A stretch of DNA of 64,000 nt from Polyangiaceae bacterium. GTDB taxonomy: Bacteria > Myxococcota_A > Polyangia > Polyangiales > Polyangiaceae. How positions within the stretch are numbered: the first letter of the stretch is position 1; every line of letters begins with the position of its first letter. The notes below the pieces were generated by a model. It worked only from the letters and a program-made list of their open reading frames with translations. It was not told the origin of the DNA and searched no databases. The translations under genes were made by a program, and so were the position numbers. The DNA is taken from positions 1 to 64,000 of the forward strand of contig JAHBVX010000009.1 of NCBI GenBank assembly GCA_019637295.1, read 5' to 3'. Positions 36,401 to 43,898 of the stretch are shown here, piece by piece.

Positions 36401-38190
36401 TCGCGGTAGGTGATGCGCGAGAGCCCGTCGACCTCCGTACGCTGCAGAGCCACGGAGAGATCGTGGCGCTCGGCCATCTCGTCGAGCAGTGACGGCAGCG
36501 TCTCGTGGGCTTGCGGCGCGACCCGCGGCCGGCGGATGCGCTCGTCGATCTGGGGGAACACCCACTTCTCGAGCCCCGGCACGTGGACCTCGAGGAACCA
36601 GCTGCGCCACTCGATGGCCTCCGGCTCCCAGCGGATCCTGCGCCGGTCTTCGTCCCCGAGACGGGCGAAGGCCCGGCGCGTGTGATCGCAGCGAAACACG
36701 TAGTCGTACTGCGCCGTGAACGGCACGAACGCCTCGAGCACGTCGGCGATCTTGTGCTGTTGCTGCGAGAACTGGCCGGCGGCCTTGGCAGCCGGCGCCA
36801 TCAGCGCCTTGGCGGGTCCCACCGCGAGCTTGTTCAGCGCTCGGCTCAGCACCGACGTGCCCTTGGCGATGGTTCGCGGCCCGTAGCTCGCGAAGTCGTC
36901 CTTGCCGAGCAGCGCTCCTTCGAAGTGCGCCTGCAGCGCGCTGACCACCGGGCCACCGCGACCGGTGCGTTGGTAGTACTTGCGCTTGTATAGCCCCGAC
37001 AGCTCGAAGAACCGCCGCATGGAGCAGGGGTTGGTGTCGCTCGAGCCGTACTGGTAGACGGCAGGCGCGGTGCCCTCGAGCAGCTCGCACAGGGACAGCA
37101 CCATGGCGCCTGCCACCATGTCGCAGGGGATGAAGTCGAGGGGGTTGTCCCCGCCGGGGATCTGCGTCTGACCCTCACGTAGGGAGTAGATGAGCGGAGC
37201 GCTGGTGTTGATGCCCTCGTTCCAACCCGGGAACGGGTAGTAGGTCGTCGACTCCACGATCGCCGGACGCACGATGGTGAACCGCAAGCCCGAGCTGGCC
37301 ACGATCTGCTCGCCGATGGCCTTGGTGTAGGTATAGGTGTTGGGAAAGCCCCAAAAATGGGCGCGCTCCATGCCCATCTTCGCGAGCTCCGCCTCGACGA
37401 ACTTGCGCTTCACGCGCTCGATCTCGCGTTCGAGGACGGGGCCGCGAGCGGGCTCGTTGCGCTCGAGCAGCCGGCGCCTGGCCTCGTCGAGGAAGTGGCT
37501 CTGACGGAAGGCGTCGTTCATGCGATGCCGCGCTTGCTCCACCACGTCCAGGCACTCGGCGATCTCGCGATCCGGCTGCCAGTGGCTGGGTTCGAGCTCG
37601 CCTGCCCGCGGAAACGGGATCTCGCGGGGGTCTTTCTCCTCGATGAACCCGGTGCGACAGCCCGCGACGTAACAGGTGCTGGTGTGCAGCAGCGCCGCAC
37701 CCCCGAGGTCCCGCGTGAGATCGACCAGGTTCTGCACGCCGAAGGCGTTGACCTGCAGCGCCTCGTCCAGGGGTGGATCGAAGTCGACCACGCCCGAGGC
37801 GTTGATGACGACGTCGACCGCTCCTCGGAGCTCCGCGCGCAGGTCGGGCTCGAGGCCGCAGAAGGCGTGGCTCACGTCGCCCGCGATGGGGGTTACTTTC
37901 TCACGCAGGAAGGCGTCGTACCGAGCCCCGTGCTCGTCGCGCAGTGCCTTCAGGCACTCGCTGGTGGCGATGTCCTTCCAGAACCGCGCGCTGGCGGTCT
38001 GGCCCGGTCGCGGCCGCACCACGAGCCAGATGTGGCCCACGTCCGGATACTTGGACAGCAGGAAGGTCCAGAACACCTTGCCCAGGAAGCCCGTGCCGCC
38101 GATCACGACTAGGCGCTTGCCCCGGAGCAGCCCAGCGGGGTCGAGGGGCCCGGCGGGGGGTTGGTCGGAGACGCGAGGCGGGGAGGTCAT
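33481..38190 (-). CDS. elbD: Five-domain acyl reductase / AMP-ligase / ACP / PlsC acyltransferase / SCP2-like protein (ElbD-like)
   Basis: A 1569-residue cytosolic megaprotein. Domains in order: a fatty acyl-CoA or thioester reductase (G-G-T-G-F-L-G at 31-37, Y-T-Y-T-K active site); an acyl-adenylating ligase (Y-T-S-G-T-T-G-T-P-K-G from 717, E-G-Y-G-L-T-E); an acyl carrier domain with phosphopantetheine Ser1152 in G-F-D-S-L; a PlsC-type acyltransferase (N-H-A-S-H-L-D with His1259 and Asp1264, F-P-E-G-T-R-S); and an SCP2-like lipid-binding tail (about 1430-1569). The order matches ElbD of Myxococcus xanthus, implicated in alkyl ether lipid synthesis. A plausible cycle is to activate a fatty acid, load the carrier, reduce the acyl group to an alcohol, and acylate a glycerol phosphate. 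The symbol rests on recalled architecture, not alignment. Confidence 0.85.
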   Translation of the reverse strand: MTSPPRVSDQPPAGPLDPAGLLRGKRLVVIGGTGFLGKVFWTFLLSKYPDVGHIWLVVRPRPGQTASARFWKDIATSECLKALRDEHGARYDAFLREKVTPIAGDVSHAFCGLEPDLRAELRGAVDVVINASGVVDFDPPLDEALQVNAFGVQNLVDLTRDLGGAALLHTSTCYVAGCRTGFIEEKDPREIPFPRAGELEPSHWQPDREIAECLDVVEQARHRMNDAFRQSHFLDEARRRLLERNEPARGPVLEREIERVKRKFVEAELAKMGMERAHFWGFPNTYTYTKAIGEQIVASSGLRFTIVRPAIVESTTYYPFPGWNEGINTSAPLIYSLREGQTQIPGGDNPLDFIPCDMVAGAMVLSLCELLEGTAPAVYQYGSSDTNPCSMRRFFELSGLYKRKYYQRTGRGGPVVSALQAHFEGALLGKDDFASYGPRTIAKGTSVLSRALNKLAVGPAKALMAPAAKAAGQFSQQQHKIADVLEAFVPFTAQYDYVFRCDHTRRAFARLGDEDRRRIRWEPEAIEWRSWFLEVHVPGLEKWVFPQIDERIRRPRVAPQAHETLPSLLDEMAERHDLSVALQRTEVDGLSRITYRELRERTLACAQRLVAAGVKPGDRVLLAGQNHPSWPIALFAILYLGATAVPLDAGVEPFVAKNLARASKARVFVADAKVRARVSAEVGDGVSWLDLWTLMERGPQLDSAPASTPEDVAVLIYTSGTTGTPKGVMLTHENLAALVAALAPLFPLGRGDRVLSVLPLHHTFELTCGLLLPLSRGSRVVYLDELTAERLEGTLKSGRITAMIGVPALWEMLERRITARVAEHGKLASHVFDFAVELSRTLGKGLGIDAGKVLFGPVHSGLGGHLRYLVSGGAALPEKTQHLFAGLGLHLAEGYGLTEAAPVLTVAEASPRARSGHVGKPVPGVEIRIHAPDATGVGEVHARGPNVMLGYSDDAESTRHVIDADGWLHTGDLGKLDRHGNLVIVGRAKDVVVTASGENVYPDDVEARLGQVEHVTELAFVGVADGRGGERLACVAVPESDEVVPRAERHARAKKSLERAIAKLPAAQKPAVVQLVDAPLPRTATRKVRRNEVRVLLERVAPYSERPPRMEAADHLDTAAQRVRAAVGAITRKDPQKLQPGLSLRGDLGFDSLMLLELLVALEAQVGQPLDAERLSECDTIADAEALMREASRARAASPTAHIERAAEEPLEIPPALRDAAMHWMGRAQMGFYDRVLRTRVTGRAFIPYNRNTLVAANHASHLDMGLVKYALGSYGRDIVSLAAQDYFFEGNRWRRAYFDNLTNLVAMSREGSLRQSLRKAGSLLDEGKTVLIFPEGTRSSDGEIAEFKSAVGYLALHHRSDILPVYLDRTHRALPKGSTVLRTREVGARIGPPLEFAHLQRLTADMTRGEASRAVTELVRRAILALRRGTVLDISRLDAIELDPQVDDDSIEAVLAELDGRFVSGVVTEPVSFYFALGERDRYTLLLEPARYELIPGKAVERADCVLKTSPEIFRRIVRDGYTPSPAEFVSGVVKTSDIPKLLLFQQAFDLAREPTDRGTPDAPSALG

Positions 38191-38279
38191 GGTCGGGGCG
38201 AGGTGGGGATGCTCTCGCTCCCCCATGTGGACGCGGGTGTCAAGGTGGACGGCCCCGGGGCCGGTCAGCTCGGCGTCAG

Positions 38280-39143
38280 CTACTTGCCCGTCCAGGCCTC
38301 GCTCCGGCGCCAGAGCTCCGCGGCGAGGTCGCTGTCTTGGGCCAGGCGACTGGGCCTGCGTGGCTTGCACTTGTCGTAGTAGAGCCCCGTCTCCGACGCG
38401 AGCTCTGGGCTCGTCGCGCAGTGCAGCGTGGTCCGCGCGCCCTGCTCATTGCTGAGCATGAACAACTTCATCACGGCGCGCACGGGCAGGGGGACCTCGC
38501 GCCACACGTCCGTCGCGACCATCCCCGGGTTGAGCGAGTAGGTGGTCACCCCCGACGGGAGGCGGCGTGCGTGCTCCGCAGCGAACAGCACGTTGGCGAG
38601 CTTGCTGACCGCGTACTCCGGCAGCCCCGTGAGCGAGGCGGTGGGCTGCTGCAGTTTCTCCCAGTCGATGCTGCCCTTGGTCTGGTAGTGGGAGCCGCTC
38701 GACACGTTGACGATGCGCGACGGCGCCGACTCGCGCAGACGCTGCTCGAGCAGACGCGTGAACGCGAAGTGACCGAGGTGATTGACGCCGAACGCGATCT
38801 CGAAGCCGTCATCGCTGACGCCACGGGGCCCAGCCAGGCCGGCGTTGTTCACGAGCACGTGCAAGGGCAGGTCGCGCGCGAGGAACGTGCGCGCCGCGTC
38901 GCGCACCGAGCGGAGCGACGCGAGGTCGAGCTTCAGCAGCTCGACCTGCTCGTTCTTCGTCTCTCGGGTGATGCGCTCGAGCACCGGAACCGCGCGCTCC
39001 TTCGAGCGACACGCCAAGAACACATGTGCCCCGGCGCGGGCCAGCTCGCGGGCGGTGATCTCACCGATGCCGGTGTTGGCGCCGGTGACGATGCAGACGC
39101 GTCCGCTCATGTCTCGCGTCACTTCCTGGGCTGGATTCGCCAT
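38280..39143 (-). CDS. Short-chain dehydrogenase, retinol dehydrogenase-like
   Basis: A 287-residue classical SDR with T-G-A-N-T-G-I-G (cofactor), N-N-A-G, a Ser in V-N-V-S-S-G, and the catalytic Y-A-V-S-K. The sequence C-R-S after the second strand suggests NADP preference, and the L-N-P-G-M-V-A-T tail is typical of RDH/WWOX-like SDRs. It lies 89 bases upstream of the megaprotein gene in the same direction. It may therefore handle an alcohol, aldehyde or keto-lipid intermediate of the same lipid pathway, which is inference from position. TATGGC sits five bases before the ATG at 39143. Confidence 0.85.
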   Translation of the reverse strand: MANPAQEVTRDMSGRVCIVTGANTGIGEITARELARAGAHVFLACRSKERAVPVLERITRETKNEQVELLKLDLASLRSVRDAARTFLARDLPLHVLVNNAGLAGPRGVSDDGFEIAFGVNHLGHFAFTRLLEQRLRESAPSRIVNVSSGSHYQTKGSIDWEKLQQPTASLTGLPEYAVSKLANVLFAAEHARRLPSGVTTYSLNPGMVATDVWREVPLPVRAVMKLFMLSNEQGARTTLHCATSPELASETGLYYDKCKPRRPSRLAQDSDLAAELWRRSEAWTGK

Positions 39144-39228
39144 CGGTCGGCTGCCATAGCATCGTGACCCGTGGGGCGTCGACCACCGCGTCGTAATCCG
39201 ACACCTATGTCGGAGTGTGGAACTCCGC

Positions 39229-39234
39229 TACACT
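39229..39234 (+). promoter_or_regulatory. -10 hexamer TACACT of a probable leaderless promoter
   Basis: TACACT is followed by CGCCGC and then the ATG at 39241, so the start codon is at +1. No ribosome binding site is visible, and the upstream in-frame GTG lies before the hexamer. The -35 region is not obvious. Confidence 0.5.
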
Positions 39235-39240
39235 CGCCGC

Positions 39241-39924
39241 ATGCGCCGAGGCTGGGGACTGCTTCTCTTCACGCTGTTGCTCCGCTGCGGCGGGGAAGAT
39301 TTCTCCAGCGGCCCGGGCAGCTCGGGGAGCGGCGGCAGCGCAGGGGCCGGCGGCACCGGGGGTGGGACGGGCGGCACGGGTGGGGCGGGCGCTGGCGGCA
39401 GCGACGCGTCGAGCGATGCACCACCGGACGCGACGGAGGGCGACGCTGGCTCGGACGCTCCGAGCGACGCGCCCGCGGCTCCCGATGCGGAGGACGGCTG
39501 CACCCCGACGACGTGGTACCCGGACGCCGACGAGGATGGCTTCGGGCGAAGCTCCGGCGCGCTGGTGTCTTGCGACTCGCCCGGCAAGCAGTGGGCGACT
39601 CAGGGCGGCGACTGCAACGACGACGACCCCCTGGTGAACCCGGGACAGACCAACTTCTTTGACGGCCCCTACGAGTCCTCGGGCGGCCAGAAGTCCTTCG
39701 ACTACGACTGCAGCGGCTCCGAGCTCGGCGATCCGTCTCAGTTCGGCGCGGCTGCGAACTGCGGCCTGTTCGCGATCGGCAACTGCAACCAACAAGGCTT
39801 CTTGCCCGCGAACATCGGGACCAACCCGATCTGCGGCAGCAAGGCGATCCGCAAGTGCGTGCCGGACCTCGGCTTCTGCAAGGCGGAAGAGACGACCGTC
39901 GCGACGGGCAAGCGCTGTCGCTGA
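39241..39924 (+). CDS. MopE-like metal-binding exported protein
   Basis: The 227-residue protein has an R-R start, a Leu/Phe core and Cys16, followed by a long Gly/Ser then Asp/Ala/Pro linker (to about residue 85). The residue before Cys is Arg, atypical for lipidation. The mature part carries Y-P-D-A-D-E-D-G-F-G and G-G-D-C-N-D-D-D-P-L-V-N-P-G, the putative metal-binding motif of the MopE family, and several Cys pairs near the C-terminus. It is a probable surface protein binding calcium or copper. The ATG at 39241 is supported by the TACACT geometry. A strong terminator follows directly. Confidence 0.72.
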   Translation: MRRGWGLLLFTLLLRCGGEDFSSGPGSSGSGGSAGAGGTGGGTGGTGGAGAGGSDASSDAPPDATEGDAGSDAPSDAPAAPDAEDGCTPTTWYPDADEDGFGRSSGALVSCDSPGKQWATQGGDCNDDDPLVNPGQTNFFDGPYESSGGQKSFDYDCSGSELGDPSQFGAAANCGLFAIGNCNQQGFLPANIGTNPICGSKAIRKCVPDLGFCKAEETTVATGKRCR

Positions 39925-39929
39925 CTCAA

Positions 39930-39962
39930 GAGCTGTCGAATAATCGACAGCTCTCTCATTCT
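39930..39962 (+). terminator. Intrinsic terminator
   Basis: A perfect 10-bp stem GAGCTGTCGA / TCGACAGCTC with an ATAA tetraloop (39930-39953) starts five bases after the stop. It is followed by TCTCATTCT, a modest T-rich tail. It is the clearest hairpin terminator in the window. Confidence 0.8.
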
Positions 39963-40010
39963 GTCACCGGGGAGGCACGCGCCTCCCCGCCCCGCCGAAG
40001 TGAATTCGTC

Positions 40011-40079
40011 GGGGCCCCACCCCCCGCGGGCCGGCTCCGCCGGCGCGAACTGGGTCAATTCCTGACAGCCCTTCAGTTG
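40011..40079. repeat. Interspersed intergenic repeat, copy A
   Basis: This 69-bp segment matches 63514-63576 at about 53 of 63 aligned positions with one 6-base gap. It begins GGGGCCCCAC and ends CTTCAG. The stop codon of the minus-strand gene at 40073 lies within the repeat's last bases, as in copy B. Both copies separate the 3' ends of convergent genes. A role in two-way termination or mRNA 3' ends is possible. Confidence 0.65.
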
Positions 40080-40975
40080 CCCTCGGTCTGCAGGATGGAG
40101 ATCTGCGCGCCGCCGGCAGCGGGCCAGGCCATCACGAGCAGATCCACCCGGCCGTTGCTGAACACGCGCGCTTCGGCTACGCCGTCCACGGGGATGGCCC
40201 GCCAGCCGAGAGCCGGAAGCTGCTGCTGGTACGACGCGAGCACGGCGTCCGCGCTGGCGCGCGACTCGTAGACGAACAGCCCGTGGGGTGCCCGCTCCGC
40301 GCTGGCAGACAGCAGCCTCCGGGACTCGGGCGGTCGCGGCATCCCCTCGGGATCCCGGCCGGGCGCGTCCACGAAGTCCTTCGCGCCCGCGAGCGCGTCG
40401 ATGCGCAGGGCGCCGTCGGTCCACACGGTGATGGCGAGCACGCGGCCCTCGGGCGTGCGACGAGCGAAGAGGTAGCGCAGGTGTCCGACGTCGGCGAGAT
40501 CGAGGGTCTCGGAGAAGCGGTGCAGTCGGGAGGCGAGGCCTCCCGGCGCCTGGTTCGGGCTCCGAACCAGGCAGGCGACCACCCCTTCGTCGCCCCGCTC
40601 GGCGCGCAGCACCCCGAAGTTCCTCTCCCGGGCGGCGCGGGTGAGGGAGTCGTCCGCGATCACGCCGCCGAGGTCCGCCAGATCCCGCGCCACGACGCCA
40701 TCCTCGTGACACACCGCCTCGAAGCGCGTGAGCACTTCCGCGAGGTCCGCCTTCAGGCTGGCGCTCGCCACGTTCACGGGTTGACCGTTGAGCTCGAGCC
40801 GAGTGGCGCTGGCGGTGAACTGCTCGAGCTTGGCGAGCTGACGGCCCACGTCCAGCGCTCGTTCGGAGAAGTTCGCGGACGCGCGGCGCGCCAGCAGAGT
40901 CGACGTCACCGCGATGAGCAAGACCACATAGGCACCCGCTCGAACCGCCGCGCGCAGGCGAGGAGAGCGTGCCAT
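40073..40975 (-). CDS. Membrane-anchored protein next to TadG, unknown function
   Basis: A 300-residue protein with a basic N-terminus and a membrane anchor (about 13-29, A-Y-V-V-L-L-I-A-V-T-S-T-L-L-A), followed by an extracytoplasmic region. It has no recognised domain. Its ATG overlaps the TadG-like stop by one base (TGATG), so it is translated with that gene and may be part of the same pilus or secretion apparatus. The C-terminal 100 residues look alpha/beta with an S-Y-Q-Q-Q-L-P-A-L-G-W segment that resembles periplasmic domains which compute a squeezed average of repeated units; this is only an impression. The stop lies in repeat copy A. Confidence 0.6.
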   Translation of the reverse strand: MARSPRLRAAVRAGAYVVLLIAVTSTLLARRASANFSERALDVGRQLAKLEQFTASATRLELNGQPVNVASASLKADLAEVLTRFEAVCHEDGVVARDLADLGGVIADDSLTRAARERNFGVLRAERGDEGVVACLVRSPNQAPGGLASRLHRFSETLDLADVGHLRYLFARRTPEGRVLAITVWTDGALRIDALAGAKDFVDAPGRDPEGMPRPPESRRLLSASAERAPHGLFVYESRASADAVLASYQQQLPALGWRAIPVDGVAEARVFSNGRVDLLVMAWPAAGGAQISILQTEGN

Positions 40976-42444
40976 CAGTGCACCACTCCCGGGCTCACCG
41001 TCGCTCCAGCCTTCGCCAGCTCGCTCGACAGCCACTGTTCGGCCTTCGGGAAGGTGAAGCCGCGCATCATGGCGTCGAGGAACGAGCGGATCTGGGGGCG
41101 GTAGGCGCTGCCGGTCCGCGTGGCGAGCTGCTTCTCGAGCGCGTCGAGGCCGTGACTGTCGAAGGCCTCGCGCACGTCCACGCCCTGCAGCCGCACGCGC
41201 CGCAGGCGGGTCTGCCAGCGCATCTGCCACAGCGCGAGCGCGCGATTATCCGTCCACTCGCCGCCCGCGTCCCAGAAGAACTCGGCCTGCGCGAAGCGGT
41301 AGTCACCGAAGCCCGCGGTGGGGACGACGAGCCCGCCCGCCGCGGCCAGGGCGATGCCCCGGTCGAGGTGCCGCGGCCACTTCTCGTCGCCGAACGCCAC
41401 GCCCCAGACCTGAAACCAGTCGCCGCCGATGATGGCCGGCGCGTACAGCGTCTTGGGCACTCGCCCCGCGCCTAGCTCCGGTGCGCCCGCCGGCAGGGAG
41501 CTGCTCTGTTGCTTCTGCTTCAGCTGCTCGAGCTCGTCCTCGCGACACTGCTTCAGGTCGAAGGGCGGCGGGGTGAGGTTCTTCGCGTGCGCCTTGTCGT
41601 GCGCCTTCTTCTTTTGTTTGCACAGCGCGCTCGCGAGCTTCTTCAGATCCTTGGCGAGCTGCTGCTTCATGCCGGTGGCGGAGCCCTGGCCACAGTAGAA
41701 GCCGGGGAACTGCTCGGCCACCCCGCCGGCGGCCCAGGTCATGGCCTTCTCGGCGAAGGTTGGAGTCCAGAACAACGCCATGTCCGCGCCCAGCTCCGCG
41801 GAGCGCAGGCAGGCCTCTTGAGCGCCCATGTCCTCGATCGGCAATCCTTGACGGCGCCCCGCAGGGACGAGCGACGGGCTGACCATGACACCGGACTTGA
41901 CCAGGCTCAGCCCAGGACCGCTGCCGTTCTCGTCGGCGACGGCCACCGCCTTGGCCAGCGCGACGTGTGGACTGGTCTTGGCCACCACGGTCTGCGTCTT
42001 GCTCAGCACCGGCAGCACCTTGTCCACGACCTGCGCGTAGTTCTGCGTCGCGGTGCCGAGCTTGCTCTCCACCGGCGTCGCCCAGCCGACGAAGGGCCCG
42101 CAGAACGGCGCCACCGCAGCGGCGACGGTGCCCACCAGCGACGCGCAGGCGCCGAGGGTGATCTGCACCATGGTTGTCAGCAAGCGCAGCGACGCGAGGA
42201 TGGCCAAGAGCGCCGCGTCGATCAGGTTCACCAGCACGATCAGGTTCATGCCTCGGGCGTGCACGCCGCTGGCGCTGTAGGCGATGGCGTCGGACGTGTC
42301 TTGCAGGCGCTCGCGATAGATGATCGCGTTGCCGGTGCCGATCACGTAGAAGATGGCGGCCGCGAGCACGAAGGCCATCACCGCGCCCACCACGGCGATG
42401 GCTCCCCGCTCGTCACGACGCAGTCGGGAGGCGAGGGTGGCCAT
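40975..42444 (-). CDS. TadG-like Flp pilus assembly protein
   Basis: A 489-residue protein. Residues about 10-38 (D-E-R-G-A-I-A-V-V-G-A-V then a hydrophobic helix) form the TadE/TadG-type N-terminus that anchors minor pilins in the inner membrane. A long extracytoplasmic part with about eight Cys and a Lys-rich segment (K-Q-K-K-K-A-H-D-K-A-H near residue 300) follows. It probably serves a Flp/Tad pilus or related system. The ATG at 42444 has AAGGA as ribosome binding site at good spacing; an upstream in-frame start at 42531 would spoil the N-terminus. No tad ATPase or secretin gene is in the window. Confidence 0.7.
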   Translation of the reverse strand: MATLASRLRRDERGAIAVVGAVMAFVLAAAIFYVIGTGNAIIYRERLQDTSDAIAYSASGVHARGMNLIVLVNLIDAALLAILASLRLLTTMVQITLGACASLVGTVAAAVAPFCGPFVGWATPVESKLGTATQNYAQVVDKVLPVLSKTQTVVAKTSPHVALAKAVAVADENGSGPGLSLVKSGVMVSPSLVPAGRRQGLPIEDMGAQEACLRSAELGADMALFWTPTFAEKAMTWAAGGVAEQFPGFYCGQGSATGMKQQLAKDLKKLASALCKQKKKAHDKAHAKNLTPPPFDLKQCREDELEQLKQKQQSSSLPAGAPELGAGRVPKTLYAPAIIGGDWFQVWGVAFGDEKWPRHLDRGIALAAAGGLVVPTAGFGDYRFAQAEFFWDAGGEWTDNRALALWQMRWQTRLRRVRLQGVDVREAFDSHGLDALEKQLATRTGSAYRPQIRSFLDAMMRGFTFPKAEQWLSSELAKAGATVSPGVVH

Positions 42445-42675
42445 GTCCTTCCCGTAGAGCAACCCGCGTGCCGGGCCGCCAGCGGCGGTTCGTGCCGGAT
42501 CGGCCCGGGTGCGTCCGCGACGGATCCGCAAATTCGTCGAGGAACCGTGGTGTCCGAGTGTCAGACAGCGTCATGACACCGCCGAGCTCGCCGCCCGCAG
42601 CAAGGCTGCACAATACGCGGATAGGGGTGTCGGTCCGACGCGGAACCGTCGGCCTCGCGCCCCGGCAGAAGCGAG

Positions 42676-42691
42676 CGGCCGGGTTCTTGCA
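42676..42691 (+). promoter_or_regulatory. Candidate sigma-54 promoter
   Basis: CGGC (42676-42679), seven bases, then TTGCA (42687-42691) matches the -24/-12 layout, with GG and GC elements at the required spacing. It would start transcription at about 42702, just before the TadE-like ATG at 42705. The AC part of the consensus TGGCAC is not conserved. TAGCGA at 42693-42698, six bases before the ATG, is a competing sigma-70 hexamer. Confidence 0.35.
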
Positions 42692-42704
42692 CTAGCGAGC
42701 GACC

Positions 42705-43199
42705 ATGGCGCGCATCGGCCCTCGACGTCACTCGGCAGCGCGGGGTGCAGCCGCGGTCGAAGCCGTGGTGGTGGTCTGCACCCTCGCCGTCATGCTCGCC
42801 TGCTGTTGGGCCGCGTTCGCCTTCCAGAACGCCAAGGTGAGCGTGCTCGACGACGTCCGTACGGAGCTGTGGCCAACCGCGCTCGAGCCCTGTACCGGTC
42901 AGGAGGGCACCCTCGACGCCATCGAGCACGAGGCCGCGGCCGCGAACGCGACGCTCCCGTCCCTGTCCGGCAGCACCGGAGACTACCTCGACGTGCGTGC
43001 CACCTCGCTCGCTCGCGACAGCGGCTACACCGAGCGTTCGCGCTCCCGGCAGGTGAAGCTGCCCGACCTCGTGAGCAAGAGCCCCGCCAAGTTGCACGGT
43101 CGCTTGTTCGTACGCTGCGCGGAGCCGCGCGCGGACGAGAGGCTCACGGATTTCTTCAAGACCGGGTTCGGAGTAGCGCGATGGAAGTTCGGATTTTGA
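42705..43199 (+). CDS. TadE-like pilus protein
   Basis: The 164-residue protein begins with R-G-A-A-A-V-E-A-V-V-V-V then a hydrophobic stretch (about 18-42). This is the TadE-type pseudopilin-like N-terminus: an R-G-A-[AS]-x-V-E turn and one membrane helix. The rest is an extracytoplasmic domain with two Cys (C-T-G-Q and R-C-A). It is divergent from the TadG-like operon across 260 bases and likely belongs to the same Flp-type machine, as a minor pilin or assembly factor. Confidence 0.7.
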   Translation: MARIGPRRHSAARGAAAVEAVVVVCTLAVMLACCWAAFAFQNAKVSVLDDVRTELWPTALEPCTGQEGTLDAIEHEAAAANATLPSLSGSTGDYLDVRATSLARDSGYTERSRSRQVKLPDLVSKSPAKLHGRLFVRCAEPRADERLTDFFKTGFGVARWKFGF

Positions 43200-43284
43200 G
43201 CAACCGCTACTCCTGCCGTCCGTTTTGGGTCATGCTCGTCGGGCCGTGCCCGACTCCGCTGTGTCTGACTTCTGGAGGAGAATC

Positions 43285-43818
43285 ATGATGGTGTCGCGCA
43301 CTGTGTTCTGGGTACTCGCTGCCTCTTCGCTGCTCTTCGTCGGCTGCGGAAGTGAAGCCGGCGACGGTCCGCCGGGCCCCGGGGGCTCTGGCGCGAGCCC
43401 TGGCGGCGGCGCGGGGGGCGCGGACGACTCGGGCTACTCTATCGTCGCTGATCCCGGGACCTGCCAGAGGCTGTGCTGCTCGGCCGCGGACTGCGAAGCG
43501 GGGCAGCACTGTCAGGCCATCGACGCGAGCCTCGGCACGCTCGGCACCTGCGCGCCAGGCGAGCCGCCCGAACCACCCACTGGGCAACCGGGCGAGTTTC
43601 CCGCGAGCTGCTGGACCAAGAACGAAGCGGAGTGCAACCCGCTGACCAACGAACCTTGCCCCGCGGGCGAGGCCTGCGACATCGGCGGCCTCGGTGACTC
43701 GACGGTCGCTCCGGTGGTCGCTTGCTTCGGCGGTGACAACACCCAAGAGCCCGGCGAGGCCTGCGACAACTCCGAGGGCCCGTTCTGCCAGCCCGGCTAC
43801 CGTTGCGTCTCGGACTGA
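43285..43818 (+). CDS. Cys-rich lipoprotein
   Basis: The 177-residue protein starts at the ATG pair at 43285/43288, four and seven bases after a strong GGAGGAG (43274-43280), which decides the start region. The signal ends F-V-G-C (about residue 19), then a Gly/Pro/Ala/Ser linker. The mature part has at least 14 Cys in patterns such as C-Q-R-L-C-C-S-A-A-D-C-E-A-G-Q-H-C, as in small disulfide-rich domains of myxobacterial surface proteins. The role is unknown. The gene is followed by a GC hairpin and is convergent with the next lipoprotein. Confidence 0.75.
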   Translation: MMVSRTVFWVLAASSLLFVGCGSEAGDGPPGPGGSGASPGGGAGGADDSGYSIVADPGTCQRLCCSAADCEAGQHCQAIDASLGTLGTCAPGEPPEPPTGQPGEFPASCWTKNEAECNPLTNEPCPAGEACDIGGLGDSTVAPVVACFGGDNTQEPGEACDNSEGPFCQPGYRCVSD

Positions 43819-43874
43819 CGGGGGCTCGGGGTCGCTCGCGCGCGGGGCGCACGCGCGCGCGGGTCTGGCTGCTC

Positions 43875-43897
43875 GGGGTCGCGACTGCGGCGACCCC
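43875..43897. terminator. GC hairpin between convergent genes
   Basis: GGGGTCGC (43875-43882) pairs with GCGACCCC (43890-43897) across a 7-base loop, directly before the stop codon of the convergent gene (43899). It lacks a T tract in either direction. The stretch just before it, about 43845-43862, is a CG-alternating tract. Confidence 0.5.
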
Positions 43898-43898
43898 G

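Noticed and set aside
35041-36492. 483-codon open frame on the plus strand inside the megaprotein gene
   Set aside because: Translation is low-complexity and lacks motifs, while the minus frame shows clear AMP-ligase motifs.
43845-43862. CG-alternating tract as a Z-DNA regulatory element
   Set aside because: Such tracts are frequent in DNA of this base composition, and it lies between convergent genes without a promoter.
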